From Eledone cirrhosa (Eukaryota; Mollusca; Cephalopoda; Octopoda; Eledonidae): a stretch of DNA of 64,000 nt. The stretch is from contig OZ024744.1 in assembly GCA_964016885.1 (NCBI GenBank), positions 114,958,302-115,022,301 of the forward strand, in the 5' to 3' direction. Under the pieces are notes generated by a model that was not told the origin of the DNA, ran no database searches, and was given only the letters and a program-made list of their open reading frames with translations. Of this stretch, positions 40,301 through 54,200 are shown in pieces (position 1 is the first letter of the stretch; each line of letters begins with the position of its first letter). The position numbers were made by a program, and so were the translations under genes.

Positions 40301-42207
40301 TCTGACTTGTCGCTGTTGCTGCTGCGGTTGGTGTTGTCATCATTTCTGTTGTCTGACTTGTCGCTGTTGCTGCTGTGGCTGGTGTTGTCGTCATTTCTGT
40401 TGTCTGACTTGTCGCTGTTGTTGCTGCGGTTGGTGTTGTCATCATTTCTGTTGTCTGACTTGTCGCTGTTGCTGCTGCGGTTGGTGTTGTCATTGTTTCT
40501 GTTGTCTGACTTGTCGCTGTTGCTGCTGCGGTTGGTGTTGTCATCATTTCTGTTGTCTGACTTGTCGCTGTTGCTGCTGCGGTTGGTGTTGTCATTGTTT
40601 CTGTTGTCTGACTTGTCGCTGTTGCTGCTGCGGTTGGTGTTGTCATTGTTTCTGTTGTCTGACTTGTCGCTGTTGCTGCTGCGGTTGGTGTTGTCATTGT
40701 TTCTGTTGTCTGAGTTGTCGCTGTTGCTGCTGCGGTTGGTGTTGTCATCATTTCTGTTGTCTGACCTGTCGCTGTTGCTGCTGCGGTTGGTGTTGTCATC
40801 ATTTCTGTTGTCTGACTTGTCGCTGTTGCTGCTGCGGTTGGTGTTGCCATTGTTTCTGTTGTCTGACTTGTCGCTGTTGATGCTGCGGTTGGTGTTGTCA
40901 TTGTTTCTGTTGTCTGTCTTGTCGCTGTTGCTGCTGCGGTTGGTGTTGTCATCATTTCTGTTGTCTGACTTGTCGCTGTTGCTGCTGCGGTTGGTGTTGT
41001 CATTGTTTCTGTTGTCTGACCTGTCGCTGTTGCTGCTGCGGTTGGTGTTGTCGTCATTTCTGTTGTCTGACTTGTCGCTGTTGTTGCTGCGGTTGGTGTT
41101 GTCATCATTTCTGTTGTCTGACTTGTCGCTGTTGCTGCTGCGGTTGGTGTTGTCATCATTTCTGTTGTCTGACTTGTCGCTGTTGCTGCTGCGGTTGGTG
41201 TTGTCATCGTTTCTGTTGTCTGACTTGTCGCTGTTGCTGCTGCGGTTGGTGTTGTCATTGTTTCTGTTGTCTGTCTTGTCGCTGTTGCTGCTGCAGTTGG
41301 TGTTGTCATCATTTCTGTTGTCTGACTTGTTGCTGTTGCTGCTGCAGTTGGTGTTGTCATCATTTCTGTTGTCTGACTTGTCGCTGTTGCTGCTGCGGTT
41401 GGTGTTGTCATTGTTTCTGTTGTCTGTCTTGTCGCTGTTGCTGCTGCAGTTGGTGTTGTCATCATTTCTGTTGTCTGACTTGTCGCTGTTGCTGCTGCAG
41501 TTGGTGTTGTCATCATTTCTGTTGTCTGACTTGTCGCTGTTGCTGCTGCGGTTGGTGTTGTCATCATTTCTGTTGTCTGACTTGTCGCTGTTGCTGCTGC
41601 GGTTGGTGTTGTCATCATTTCTGTTGTCTGACTTGTCGCTGTTGCTGCTGCGGTTGGTGTTGTCATCGTTTCTGTTGTCTGACTTGTCGCTGTTGCTGCT
41701 GCGGTTGGTGTTGTCATTGTTTCTGTTGTCTGACTTGTCGCTGTTGCTGCTGCGGTTGGTGTTGTCATTGTTTCTGTTGTCTGACCTGTCGCTGTTGCTG
41801 CTGCGGTTGGTGTTGTCATCATTTCTGTTGTCTGTCTTGTCGCTGTTGCTGCTGCGGTTGGTGTTGTCATCATTTCTGTTGTCTGTCTTGTCGCTGTTGC
41901 TGCTGCGGTTGGTGTTGTCATCGTTTCTGTTGTCTGACTTGTCGCTGTTGCTGCTGCGGTTGGTGTTGTCATCATTTCTGTTGTCTGACTTGTCGCTGTT
42001 GCAGCTGCGGTTGGTGTTGTCATCATTTCTGTTGTCTGACTTGTCGCTGTTGCTGCTGCGGTTGGTGTTGTCTTCATTTCTGTTGTCTGACTTGTCGCTG
42101 TTGCTGCTGCGGTTGGTGTTGTCATTGTTTCTGTTGTCTGACTTGTCGCTGTTGCTGCTGCGGTTGGTGTTGTCATCATTTCTGTTGTCTGACTTGTCGC
42201 TGTTGCT
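35141..42207. repeat. Duplicated blocks about 1.1 kb long, 5,967 bp (117 units) apart
   Basis: Variants in 35141-36240 recur in 41108-42207 at exactly 5,967 bp: ACTTGTTGC at 35358 and 41325, GTTGCAGCTG at 36031 and 41998, and GTCTTCATTTC at 36103 and 42070. Sequence diverges on both sides of the blocks, so this is an old large duplication later overwritten between, or a local block transfer. Confidence 0.8.
37395..37397 (-). other. Single nonsense codon in the Thr-rich frame
   Basis: The plus strand reads TTGTCTAACCTG where neighbouring units read TTGTCTGACCTG. On the minus strand this turns the conserved Gln14 codon CAG into TAG. The change occurs in one unit only and has not been copied, unlike most other variants in the array. 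Confidence 0.9.
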
Positions 42208-45200
42208 GATGCGGTTGGTATTGTCATCATTTCTGTTGTCTGACTTGTCGCTGTTGCTGCTGCGGTTGGTGTTGTCATCATTTCTGTTGTCTGACCTGTC
42301 GCTGTTGCTGCTGCGGTTGGTGTTGTCATTGTTTCTGTTGTCTGTCTTGTCGCTGTTGCTGCTGCGGTTGGTGTTGTCATCATTTCTGTTGTCTGACTTG
42401 TCGCTGTTGCTGCTGCGGTTGGTGTTGTCATTGTTTCTGTTGTCTGACTTGTCGCTGTTGCTGCTGCGGTTGGTGTTGTCATCATTTCTGTTGTCTGTCT
42501 TGTCGCTGTTGCTGCTGCGGTTGGTGTTGTCATCATTTCTGTTGTCTGACTTGTCGCTGTTGCTGCTGCGGTTGGTGTTGTCATCATTTCTGTTGTCTGA
42601 CTTGTCGCTGTTGCTGCTGCGGTTGGTGTTGTCATCATTTCTGTTGTCTGACCTGTCGCTGTTGCTGCTGTGGTTGGTGTTGTCATTGTTTCTGTTGTCT
42701 GACTTGTCGCTGTTGCTGCTGCGGTTGGTGTTGTCATCATTTCTGTTGTCTGACTTGTCGCTGTTGCTGCTGCGGTTGGTGTTGTCATTGTTTCTGTTGT
42801 CTGACCTGTCGCTGTTGCTGCTGTGGTTGGTGTTGTCATTGTTTCTGTTGTCTGACTTGTCGCTGTTGCTGCTGCGGTTGGTGTTGTCATCATTTCTGTT
42901 GTCTGACTTGTCGCTGTTGCTGCTGCGGTTGGTGTTGTCATTGTTTCTGTTGTCTGACTTGTCGCTGTTGCTGCTGCGGTTGGTGTTGTCATCATTTCTG
43001 TTGTCTGACTTGTCGCTGTTGCTGCTGCGGTTGGTGTTGTCATTGTTTCTGTTGTCTGACTTGTCGCTGTTGCTGCTGCGGTTGGTGTTGTCATTGTTTC
43101 TGTTGTCTGACTTGTCGCTGTTGCTGCTGCGGTTGGTGTTGTCATCATTTCTGTTGTCTGTCTTGTCGCTGTTGCTGCTGCGGTTGGTGTTGTCATCATT
43201 TCTGTTGTCTGACTTGTCGCTGTTGCTGCTGCGGTTGGTGTTGTCATTGTTTCTGTTGTCTGACTTGTCGCTGTTGCTGCTGCGGTTGGTGTTGTCATCA
43301 TTTCTGTTGTCTGACTTGTCGCTGTTGCTGCTGCGGTTGGTGTTGTCATCATTTCTGTTGTCTGACTTGTCGCTGTTGCTGCTGCGGTTGGTGTTGTCAT
43401 CATTTCTGTTGTCTGACTTGTCGCTGTTGCTGCTGCGGTTGGTGTTGTCATCATTTCTGTTGTGTGACTTGTCGCTGTTACTGCTGCGGTTGGTGTTGTC
43501 ATCATTTCTGTTGTCTGACTTGTCGCTGTTACTGCTGCGGTTGGTGTTGTCATCATTTCTGTTGTCTGTCTTGTCGCTGTTGCTGCTGCGGTTGGTGTTG
43601 TCATCATTTCTGTTGTCTGACTTGTCACTGTTACTGCTGCGGTTGGTGTTGTCATCATTTCTGTTGTCTGACTTGTCGCTGTTGCTGCTGCGGTTGGTGT
43701 TGTCATTGTTTCTGTTGTCTGACTTGTCGCTGTTGCTGCTGCGGTTGGTGTTGTCATCATTTCTGTTGTCTGACTTGTCGCTGTTGCTGCTGCGGTTGGT
43801 GTTGTCATCATTTCTGTTGTCTGACTTGTCGCTGTTGCTGCTGCGGTTGGTGTTGTCATCATTTCTGTTGTCTGACTTGTCGCTGTTGCTGCTGCGGTTG
43901 GTGTTGTCATTGTTTCTGTTGTCTGACTTGTCGCTGTTGCTGCTGCGGTTGGTGTTGTCATCATTTCTGTTGTCTGACTTGTCGCTGTTGCTGCTGCAGT
44001 TGGTGTTGTCATCATTTCTGTTGTCTGACTTGTCGCTGTTGCTGCTGCAGTTGGTGTTGTCATCATTTCTGTTGTCTGTCTTGTCGCTGTTGCTGCTGCG
44101 GTTGGTGTTGTCATTGTTTCTGTTGTCTGACTTGTCGCTGTTGCTGCTGCGGTTGGTGTTGTCGTCATTTCTGTTGTCTGACTTGTCGCTGTTGCTGCTG
44201 CGGTTGGTGTTGTCATTGTTTCTGTTGTCTGTCTTGTCGCTGTTGCTGCTGCAGTTGGTGTTGTCATCATTTCTGTTGTCTGACTTGTCGCTGTTGCTGC
44301 TGCGGTTGGTGTTGTCATTGTTTCTGTTGTCTGACCTGTCGCTGTTGCTGCTGCGGTTGGTGTTGTCATCATTTCTGTTGTCTGACTTGTCGCTGTTGCT
44401 GCTGCGGTTGGTGTTGTCATCATTTCTGTTGTCTGACTTGTCGCTGTTGCTGCTGCAGTTGGTGTTGTCATCATTTCTGTTGTCTGACTTGTCGCTGTTG
44501 CTGCTGCAGTTGGTGTTGTCATCATTTCTGTTGTCTGTCTTGTCGCTGTTGCTGCTGCGGTTGGTGTTGTCATTGTTTCTGTTGTCTGACTTGTCGCTGT
44601 TGCTGCTGCGGTTGGTGTTGTCGTCATTTCTGTTGTCTGACTTGTCGCTGTTGCTGCTGCGGTTGGTGTTGTCATTGTTTCTGTTGTCTGACTTGTCGCT
44701 GTTGCTGCTGCGGTTGGTGTTGTCATCATTTCTGTTGTCTGACTTGTCGCTGTTGCTGCTGCAGTTGGTGTTGTCATCATTTCTGTTGTCTGACTTGTCG
44801 CTGTTGCTGCTGCAGTTGGTGTTGTCATCATTTCTGTTGTCTGTCTTGTCGCTGTTGCTGCTGCGGTTGGTGTTGTCATTGTTTCTGTTGTCTGACTTGT
44901 CGCTGTTGCTGCTGCGGTTGGTGTTGTCGTCATTTCTGTTGTCTGACTTGTCGCTGTTGCTGCTGCGGTTGGTGTTGTCATTGTTTCTGTTGTCTGTCTT
45001 GTCGCTGTTGCTGCTGCAGTTGGTGTTGTCATCATTTCTGTTGTCTGACTTGTCGCTGTTGCTGCTGCGGTTGGTGTTGTCATCATTTCTGTTGTCTGAC
45101 CTGTCGCTGTTGCTGCTGCGGTTGGTGTTGTCATCATTTCTGTTGTCTGACTTGTCGCTGTTGCTGCTGCGGTTGGTGTTGTCATCATTTCTGTTGTCTG

Positions 45201-48200
45201 ACTTGTCGCTGTTGCTGCTGCGGTTGGTGTTGTCATTGTTTCTGTTGTCTGACTTGTCGCTGTTGCTGCTGCGGTTGGTGTTGTCGTCATTTCTGTTGTC
45301 TGACTTGTCGCTGTTGCTGCTGCGGTTGGTGTTGTCATTGTTTCTGTTGTCTGTCTTGTCGCTGTTGCTGCTGCGGTTGGTGTTGTCGTCATTTCTGTTG
45401 TCTGACTTGTCGCTGTTGCTGCTGCGGTTGGTGTTGTCATCATTTCTGTTGTCTGACTTGTCGCTGTTGCTGCTGCGATTGGTGTTGTCATCATTTCTGT
45501 TGTCTGACTTGTCGCTGTTGCTGCTGCGGTTGGTGTTGTCATCATTTCTGTTGTGTGACTTGTCGCTGTTGCTGCTGCGGTTGGTGTTGTCATCATTTCT
45601 ATTGTCTGACTTGTCGCTGTTACTGCTGCGGTTGGTGTTGTCATCATTTCTGTTGTCTGTCTTGTCGCTGTTGCTGCTGCGGTTGGTGTTGTCATCATTT
45701 CTGTTGTCTGACTTGTCGCTGTTGCTGCTGCGGTTGGTGTTGTCATCATTTCTGTTGTCTGACTTGTCGCTGTTGCTGCTGCGGTTGGTGTTGTCATCAT
45801 TTCTGTTGTCTGACTTGTCGCTGTTGCTGCTGCGGTTGGTGTTGTCATCATTTCTGTTGTCTGACTTGTCGCTGTTGCTGCTGCGGTTGGTGTTGTCATC
45901 ATTTCTGTTGTCTGACTTGTCGCTGTTGCTGCTGCGGTTGGTGTTGTCATCATTTCTGTTGTCTGACTTGTCGCTGTTACTGCTGCGGTTGGTGTTGTCA
46001 TCATTTCTGTTGTCTGTCTTGTCGCTGTTGCTGCTGCGGTTGGTGTTGTCATCATTTCTGTTGTCTGACTTGTCGCTGTTGCTGCTGCGGTTGGTGTTGT
46101 CATCATTTCTGTTGTCTGAGTTGTCGCTGTTGCTGCTGCGGTTGGTGTTGTCATTGTTTCTGTTGTCTGACTTGTCGCTGTTGCTGCTGCGGTTGGTGTT
46201 GTCATCATTTCTGTTGTCTGACTTGTCGCTGTTGCTGCTGCGGTTGGTGTTGTCGTCATTTCTGTTGTCTGACTTGTCACTGTTGCTGCTGCGGTTGGTG
46301 TTGTCATCATTTCTGTTGTCTGACTTGTCGCTGTTGCTGCTGCGGTTGGTGTTGTCGTCATTTCTGTTGTCTGACTTGTCGCTGTTGCTGCTGCGGTTGG
46401 TGTTGTCATCATTTCTGTTGTCTGACTTGTCGCTGTTGCTGCTGCGGTTGGTGTTGTCATCATTTCTGTTGTCTGACTTGTCGCTGTTGCTGCTGCGGTT
46501 GGTATTGTCATCATTTCTGTTGTCTGACTTGTCGCTATTGCTGCTGCGGTTGGTGTTGTCATTGTTTCTGTTGTCTGACTTGTCGCTGTTGCTGCTGCGG
46601 TTGGTGTTGTCATTGTTTCTGTTGTCTGTCTTGTCGCTGTTGCTGCTGCGGTTGGTGTTGTCATCATTTCTGTTGTCTGTCTTGTCGCTGTTGCTGCTGC
46701 GGTTGGTGTTGTCATTGTTTCTGTTGTCTGACTTGTCGCTGTTGCTGCTGCGGTTGGTGTTGTCATCATTTCTGTTGTCTGTCTTGTCGCTGTTGCTGCT
46801 GCGGTTGGTGTTGTCGTCATTTCTGTTGTCTGACTTGTCGCTGTTGCTGCTGCGGTTGGTGTTGTCATCATTTCTGTTGTCTGACTTGTCGCTGTTGCTG
46901 CTGCGGTTGGTGTTGTCATCGTTTCTGTTGTCTGACTTGTCGCTGTCGCTGCTGCGGTTGGTGTTGTCATCATTTCTGTTGTCTGACTTGTCGCTGTTGC
47001 TGCTGCGGTTGGTGTTGTCATTGTCTCTGTTGTCTGACTTGTCACTGTTGCTGCTGCGGTTGGTGTTGTCATCATTTCTGTTGTCTGACTTGTCGCTGTT
47101 GCTGCTGCAGTTGGTGTTGTCATTGTTTCTGTTGTCTGTCTTGTCGCTGTTGCTGCTGCGGTTGGTGTTGTCATTGTTTCTGTTGTCTGACTTGTCGCTG
47201 TTGCTGCTGCGGTTGGTGTTGTCATTGTTTCTGTTGTCTGACCTGTCGCTGTTGCTGCTGCGGTTGGTGTTGTCATCATTTCTGTTGTCTGTCTTGTCGC
47301 TGTTGCTGCTGCGGTTGGTGTTGTCATTGTTTCTGTTGTCTGTCTTGTCGCTGTTGCTGCTGTGGTTGGTGTTGTCATCATTTCTGTTGTCTGACTTGTC
47401 GCTGTTGCTGCTGCGGTTGGTGTTGTCATCATTTCTGTTGTCTGACTTGTCGCTGTTGCTGCTGCGGTTGGTGTTGTCATCATTTCTGTTGTCTGACTTG
47501 TCGCTGTTGCTGCTGTGGTTGGTGTTGTCATTGTTTCTGTTGTCTGACCTGTCGCTGTTGTTGCTGCGGTTGGTGTTGTCATCATTTCTGTTGTCTGACT
47601 TGTCGCTGTTGCTGCTGCGGTTGGTGTTGTCATCATTTCTGTTGTCTGTCTTGTCGCTGTTGCTGCTGCGGTTGGTGTTGTCATCATTTCTGTTGTCTGT
47701 CTTGTCGCTGTTGCTGCTGCGGTTGGTGTTGTCATCATTTCTGTTGTCTGTCTTGTCGCTGTTGCTGCTGCGGTTGGTGTTGTCATCATTTCTGTTGTCT
47801 GTCTTGTCGCTGTTGCTGCTGCGGTTGGTGTTGTCATCATTTCTGTTGTCTGTCTTGTCGCTGTTGCTGCTGCGGTTGGTGTTGTCATCATTTCTGTTGT
47901 CTGTCTTGTCGCTGTTGCTGCTGCGGTTGGTGTTGTCATCATTTCTGTTGTCTGAGTTGTCGCTGTTGCTGCTGCGGTTGGTGTTGTCATCATTTCTGTT
48001 GTCTGACTTGTCGCTGTTACTGCTGCGGTTGGTGTTGTCATCATTTCTGTTGTCTGTCTTGTCGCTGTTGCTGCTGCGGTTGGTGTTGTCATCATTTCTG
48101 TTGTCTGACTTGTCGCTGTTGCTGCTGCGGTTGGTGTTGTCATCATTTCTGTTGTCTGACTTGTCGCTGTTGCTGCTGCGGTTGGTGTTGTCATCATTTC

Positions 48201-51200
48201 TGTTGTCTGACTTGTCGCTGTTGCTGCTGCGGTTGGTGTTGTCATCATTTCTGTTGTCTGACTTGTCGCTGTTGCTGCTGCGGTTGGTGTTGTCATTGTT
48301 TCTGTTGTCTGACTTGTCGCTGTTGCTGCTGCGGTTGGTGTTGTCATCATTTCTGTTGTCTGACTTGTCGCTGTTGCTGCTGCGGTTGGTGTTGTCGTCA
48401 TTTCTGTTGTCTGACTTGTCGCTGTTGCTGCTGCGGTTGGTGTTGTCATCATTTCTGTTGTCTGACTTGTCGCTGTTGCTGCTGCGGTTGGTGTTGTCGT
48501 CATTTCAGTTGTCTGACTTGTCGCTGTTGCTGCTGCGGTTGGTGTTGTCATCATTTCTGTTGTCTGACTTGTCGCTGTTGCTGCTGCGGTTGGTGTTGTC
48601 ATCATTTCTGTTGTCTGACTTGTCGCTGTTGCTGCTGCGGTTGGTATTGTCATCATTTCTGTTGTCTGACTTGTCGCTGTTGCTGCTGCGGTTGGTGTTG
48701 TCATTGTTTCTGTTGTCTGACTTGTCGCTGTTGCTGCTGCGGTTGGTGTTGTCATTGTTTCTGTTGTCTGACTTGTCGCTGTTGCTGCTGCGGTTGGTGT
48801 TGTCATTGTTTCTGTTGTCTGTCTTGTCGCTGTTGCTGCTGCGGTTGGTGTTGTCATTGTTTCTGTTGTCTGACTTGTCGCTGTTGCTGCTTCGGTTGGT
48901 GTTGTCATCATTTCTGTTGTCTGACTTGTCGCTGTTGCTGCTGCGGTTGGTGTTGTCGTCATTTCTGTTGTCTGACTTGTCGCTGTTGCTGCTGCGGTTG
49001 GTGTTGTCATCATTTCTGTTGTCTGACTTGTCGCTGTTGCTGCTGCGGTTGGTGTTGTCATCATTTCTGTTGTCTGACTTGTCGCTGTTGCTGCTGCGGT
49101 TGGTGTTGTCATCGTTTCTGTTGTCTGACTTGTCGCTGTCGCTGCTGCGGTTGGTGTTGTCATTGTTTCTGTTGTCTGTCTTGTCGCTGTTGCTGCTGTG
49201 GTTGGTGTTGTCATCATTTCTGTTGTCTGACTTGTCGCTGTTGCTGCTGCGGTTGGTGTTGTCATCATTTCTGTTGGCTGACTTGTCGCTGTTGCTGCTG
49301 CGGTTGGTGTTGTCATCATTTCTGTTGTCTGACTTGTCGCTGTTGCTGCTGTGGTTGGTGTTGTCATTGTTTCTGTTGTCTGACCTGTCGCTGTTGCTGC
49401 TGCGGTTGGTGTTGTCATTGTTTCTGTTGTCTGACTTGTCGCTGTTGCTGATGCGGTTGGTGTTGTCATCATTTCTGTTGTCTGTCTTGTCGCTGTTGCT
49501 GCTGTGGTTGGTGTTGTCATCATTTCTGTTGTTTGTCTTGTCGCTGTTGCTGCTGCGGTTGGTGTTGTCATTGTTTCTGTTGTCTGACTTGTCGCTGTTG
49601 CTGCTGCGGTTGGTGTTGTCATTGTTTCTGTTGTCTGACTTGTCGCTGTTGCTGCTGCGGTTGGTGTTGTCATCATTTCTGTTGTCTGACTTGTCGCTGT
49701 TGCTGCTGCGGTTGGTGTTGTCATTGTTTCTGTTGTCTGACTTGTCGCTGTTGCTGCTGCGGTTGGTGTTGTCATCATTTCTGTTGTCTGACTTGTCGCT
49801 GTTGCTGCTGCGGTTGGTGTTGTCATCATTTCTGTTGTCTGACTTGTCGCTGTTGCTGCTGCGGTTGGTGTTGTCATCATTTCTGTTGTCTGAACTGTCG
49901 CTGTTGCTGCTGCAGTTGGTGTTGTCATTGTTTCTGTTGTCTGTCTTGTCGCTGTTGCTGCTGCAGTTGGTGTTGTCATCATTTCTGTTGTCTGACTTGT
50001 CGCTGTTGCTGCTGCGGTTGGTGTTGTCATTGTTTCTGTTGTCTGTCTTGTCGCTGTTGCTGCTGCGGTTGGTGTTGTCATCATTTCTGTTGTCTGACTT
50101 GTCGCTGTTGCTGCTGCGGTTGGTGTTGTCATCATTTCTGTTGTCTGACTTGTCGCTGTTGCTGCTGCGGTTGGTGTTGTCATCATTTCTGTTGTCTGAC
50201 TTGTCGCTGTTGCTGCTGCGGTTGGTGTTGTCATCATTTCTGTTGTCTGACCTGTCGCTGTTGCTGCTGTGGTTGGTGTTGTCATTGTTTCTGTTGTCTG
50301 ACCTGTCGCTGTTGTTGCTGCGGTTGGTGTTGTCATCATTTCTGTTGTCTGACTTGTCGCTGTTGCTGCTGCGGTTGGTGTTGTCATTGTTTCTGTTGTC
50401 TGACCTGTCGCTGTTGTTGCTGCGGTTGGTGTTGTCATCATTTCTGTTGTCTGACTTGTCGCTGTTGCTGCTGTGGTTGGTGTTGTCATTGTTTCTGTTG
50501 TCTGACCTGTCGCTGTTGTTGCTGCGGTTGGTGTTGTCATCATTTCTGTTGTCTGACTTGTCCCTGTTGCTGCTGCGGTTGGTGTTGTCATTGTTTCTGT
50601 TGTCTGACCTGTCGCTGTTGTTGCTGCGGTTGGTGTTGTCATCATTTCTGTTGTCTGACTTGTCGCTGTTGCTGCTGTGGTTGGTGTTGTCATTGTTTCT
50701 GTTGTCTGACCTGTCGCTGTTGTTGCTGCGGTTGGTGTTGTCATCATTTCTGTTGTCTGACTTGTCGCTGTTGCTGCTGTGGTTGGTGTTGTCATTGTTT
50801 CTGTTGTCTGACCTGTCGCTGTTGTTGCTGCGGTTGGTGTTGTCATCATTTCTGTTGTCTGACTTGTCGCTGTTGCTGCTGCGGTTGGTGTTGTCATCAT
50901 TTCTGTTGTCTGTCTTGTCGCTGTTGCTGCTGCGGTTGGTGTTGTCATCATTTCTGTTGTCTGTCTTGTCGCTGTTGCTGCTGCGGTTGGTGTTGTCATC
51001 ATTTCTGTTGTCTGAGTTGTCGCTGTTACTGCTGCGGTTGGTGTTGTCATCATTTCTGTTGTCTGACTTGTCGCTGTTGCTGCTGCGGTTGGTGTTGTCA
51101 TCATTTCTGTTGTCTGACTTGTCGCTGTTGCTGCTGCGGTTGGTGTTGTCATCATTTCTGTTGTCTGACTTGTCGCTGTTGCTGCTGCGGTTGGTGTTGT

Positions 51201-54200
51201 CATCATTTCTATTGTCTGACTTGTCGCTGTTGCTGCTGCGGTTGGTGTTGTCATCATTTCTGTTGTACGTCTTGTCGCTGTTGCTGCTGCGGTTGGTGTT
51301 GTCATCATTTCTGTTGTCTGACTTGTCGCTGTTGCTGCTGCGGTTGGTGTTGTCATCATTTCTGTTGTCTGACTTGTCGCTGTTGCTGCTGCGGTTGGTG
51401 TTGTCATTGTTTCTGTTGTCTGTCCTGTCGCTGTTGCTGCTGCGGTTGGTGTTGTCATCATTTCTGTTGTCTGACTTGTCGCTGTTGCTGCTGCGGTTGG
51501 TGTTGTCATCATTTCTGTTGTCTGACTTGTCGCTGTTGCTGCTGCGGTTGGTGTTGTCATCATTTCTGTTGTCTGACTTGTCGCTGTTGCTGCTGCGGTT
51601 GGTGTTGTCATTGTTTCTGTTGTCTGACTTGTCGCTGTTGCTGCTGCGGTTGGTGTTGTCATCATTTCTGTTGTCTGACTTGTCGCTGTTGCTGCTGCGG
51701 TTGGTGTTGTCATCATTTCTGTTGTCTGACTTGTCGCTGTTGCTGCTGCGGTTGGTGTTGTCATCATTTCTGTTGTCTGACCTGTCGCTGTTGCTGCTGC
51801 AGTTGGTGTTGTCATTGTTTCTGTTGTCTGTCTTGTCGCTGTTGCTGCTGTGGTTGGTGTTGTCATTGTTTCTGTTGTCTGACTTGTTGCTGTTGCTGCT
51901 GCAGTTGGTGTTGTCATTGTTTCTGTTGTCTGACCTGTCGCTGTTGCTGCTGTGGTTGGTGTTGTCATCATTTCTGTTGTCTGTCTTGTCGCTGTTGCTG
52001 CTGCGGTTGGTGTTGTCATCATTTCTGTTGTCTGACTTGTCGCTGTTGCTGCTGCGGTTGGTGTTGTCATCGTTTCTGTTGTCTGACTTGTCGCTGTTGC
52101 TGCTGCGGTTGGTGTTGTCATCATTTCTGTTGTCTGTCTTGTCGCTGTTGCTGCTGCGGTTGGTGTTGTCATCATTTCTGTTGTCTGACCTGTCGCTGTT
52201 GCTGCTGCGGTTGGTGTTGTCATCATTTCTGTTGTCTGACTTGTCGCTGTTGCTGCTGCGGTTGGTGTTGTCATCGTTTCTGTTGTCTGACTTGTCGCTG
52301 TTGCTGCTGCGGTTGGTGTTGTCATCATTTCTGTTGTCTGAGTTGTCGCTGTTGCTGCTGCGGTTGGTGTTGTCATCATTTCTGTTGTCTGTCTTGTCGC
52401 TGTTGCTGCTGCGGTTGGTGTTGTCATAATTTCTGTTGTCTGACCTGTCGCTGTTGCTGCTGCGGTTGGTGTTGTCATCATTTCTGTTGTCTGTCTTGTC
52501 GCTGTTGCTGCTGCGGTTGGTGTTGTCATCGTTTCTGTTGTCTGTCTTGTCGCTGTTGCTGCTGCGGTTGGTGTTGTCATCATTTCTGTTGTCTGACTTG
52601 TCGCTGTTGCTGCTGCGGTTGGTGTTGTCATCATTTCTGTTGTCTGACTTGTCGCTGTTGCTGCTGCGGTTGGTGTTGTCATCGTTTCTGTTGTCTGACC
52701 TGTCGCTGTTGCTGCTGCGGTTGGTGTTGTCATAATTTCTGTTGTCTGTCTTGTCGCTGTTGCTGCTGCGGTTGGTGTTGTCATCGTTTCTGTTGTCTGA
52801 CCTGTCGCTGTTGCTGCTGCGGTTGGTGTTGTCATCATTTCTGTTGTCTGTCTTGTCGCTGTTGCTGCTGCGGTTGGTGTTGTCATCGTTTCTGTTGTCT
52901 GACTTGTCGCTTTTGCTGCTGCGGTTGGTGTTGTCATCATTTCTGTTGTCTGACTTGTCGCTGTTGCTGCTGCGGTTGGTGTTGTCATCATTTCTGTTGT
53001 CTGACTTGTCGCTGTTGCTGCTGCGGTTGGTGTTGTCATCATTTCTGTTGTCTGACCTGTCGCTGTTGCTGCTGCGGTTGGTGTTGTCATAATTTCTGTT
53101 GTCTGTCTTGTCGCTGTTGCTGCTGCGGTTGGTGTTGTCATCGTTTCTGTTGTCTGTCTTGTCGCTGTTGCTGCTGCGGTTGGTGTTGTCATCGTTTCTG
53201 TTGTCTGACCTGTCGCTGTTGCTGCTGCGGTTGGTGTTGTCATCATTTCTGTTGTCTGTCTTGTCGCTGTTGCTGCTGCGGTTGGTGTTGTCATCGTTTC
53301 TGTTGTCTGACTTGTCGCTGTTGCTGCTGCGGTTGGTGTTGTCATCGTTTCTGTTGTCTGACTTGTCGCTGTTGCTGCTGCGGTTGGTGTTGTCATCATT
53401 TCTGTTGTCTGACTTGTCGCTGTTGTTGCTGCGGTTGGTGTTGTCATCATTTCTGTTGTCTGACTTGTCGCTGTTGCTGCTGCGGTTGGTGTTGTCATCA
53501 TTTCTGTTGTCTGACTTGTCGCTGTTGTTGCTGCGGTTGGTGTTGTCATCATTTCTGTTGTCTGACCTGTCGCTGTTGCTGCTGCGGTTGGTGTTGTCAT
53601 TGTTTCTGTTGTCTGACTTGTCGCTGTTGCTGCTGCGGTTGGTGTTGTCATCGTTTCTGTTGTCTGACTTGTCGCTGTTGCTGCTGCGGTTGGTGTTGTC
53701 ATCGTTTCTGTTGTCTGACTTGTCGCTGTTGCTGCTGCGGTTGGTGTTGTCATCATTTCTGTTGTCTGACTTGTCGCTGTTGTTGCTGCGGTTGGTGTTG
53801 TCATCATTTCTGTTGTCTGACTTGTCGCTGTTGCTGCTGCGGTTGGTGTTGTCATCATTTCTGTTGTCTGACTTGTCGCTGTTGCTGCTGCGGTTGGTGT
53901 TGTCATCATTTCTGTTGTCTGACCTGTCGCTGTTGCTGCTGCGGTTGGTGTTGTCATTGTTTCTGTTGTCTGACTTGTCGCTGTTGCTGCTGCGGTTGGT
54001 GTTGTCATCATTTCTGTTGTCTGACCTGTCGCTGTTGCTGCTGCGGTTGGTGTTGTCATTGTTTCTGTTGTCTGACTTGTCGCTGTTGCTGCTGCGGTTG
54101 GTGTTGTCATCATTTCTGTTGTCTGACTTGTCGCTGTTGTTGCTGCGGTTGGTGTTGTCATCATTTCTGTTGTCTGACTTGTCGCTGTTGCTGCTGCGGT

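Noticed and set aside
30761..52429. Giant plus-strand Leu-rich frame (LSDLSLLLLRLVLSSFL repeats, over 7,000 codons), with similar frames elsewhere in the array
   Set aside because: It is open only because the unit is 17 codons long with no stop in this frame. Stops in it are many and copied along with blocks. A protein of endless Leu repeats is implausible, and the frame does not extend into the flank with any feature.
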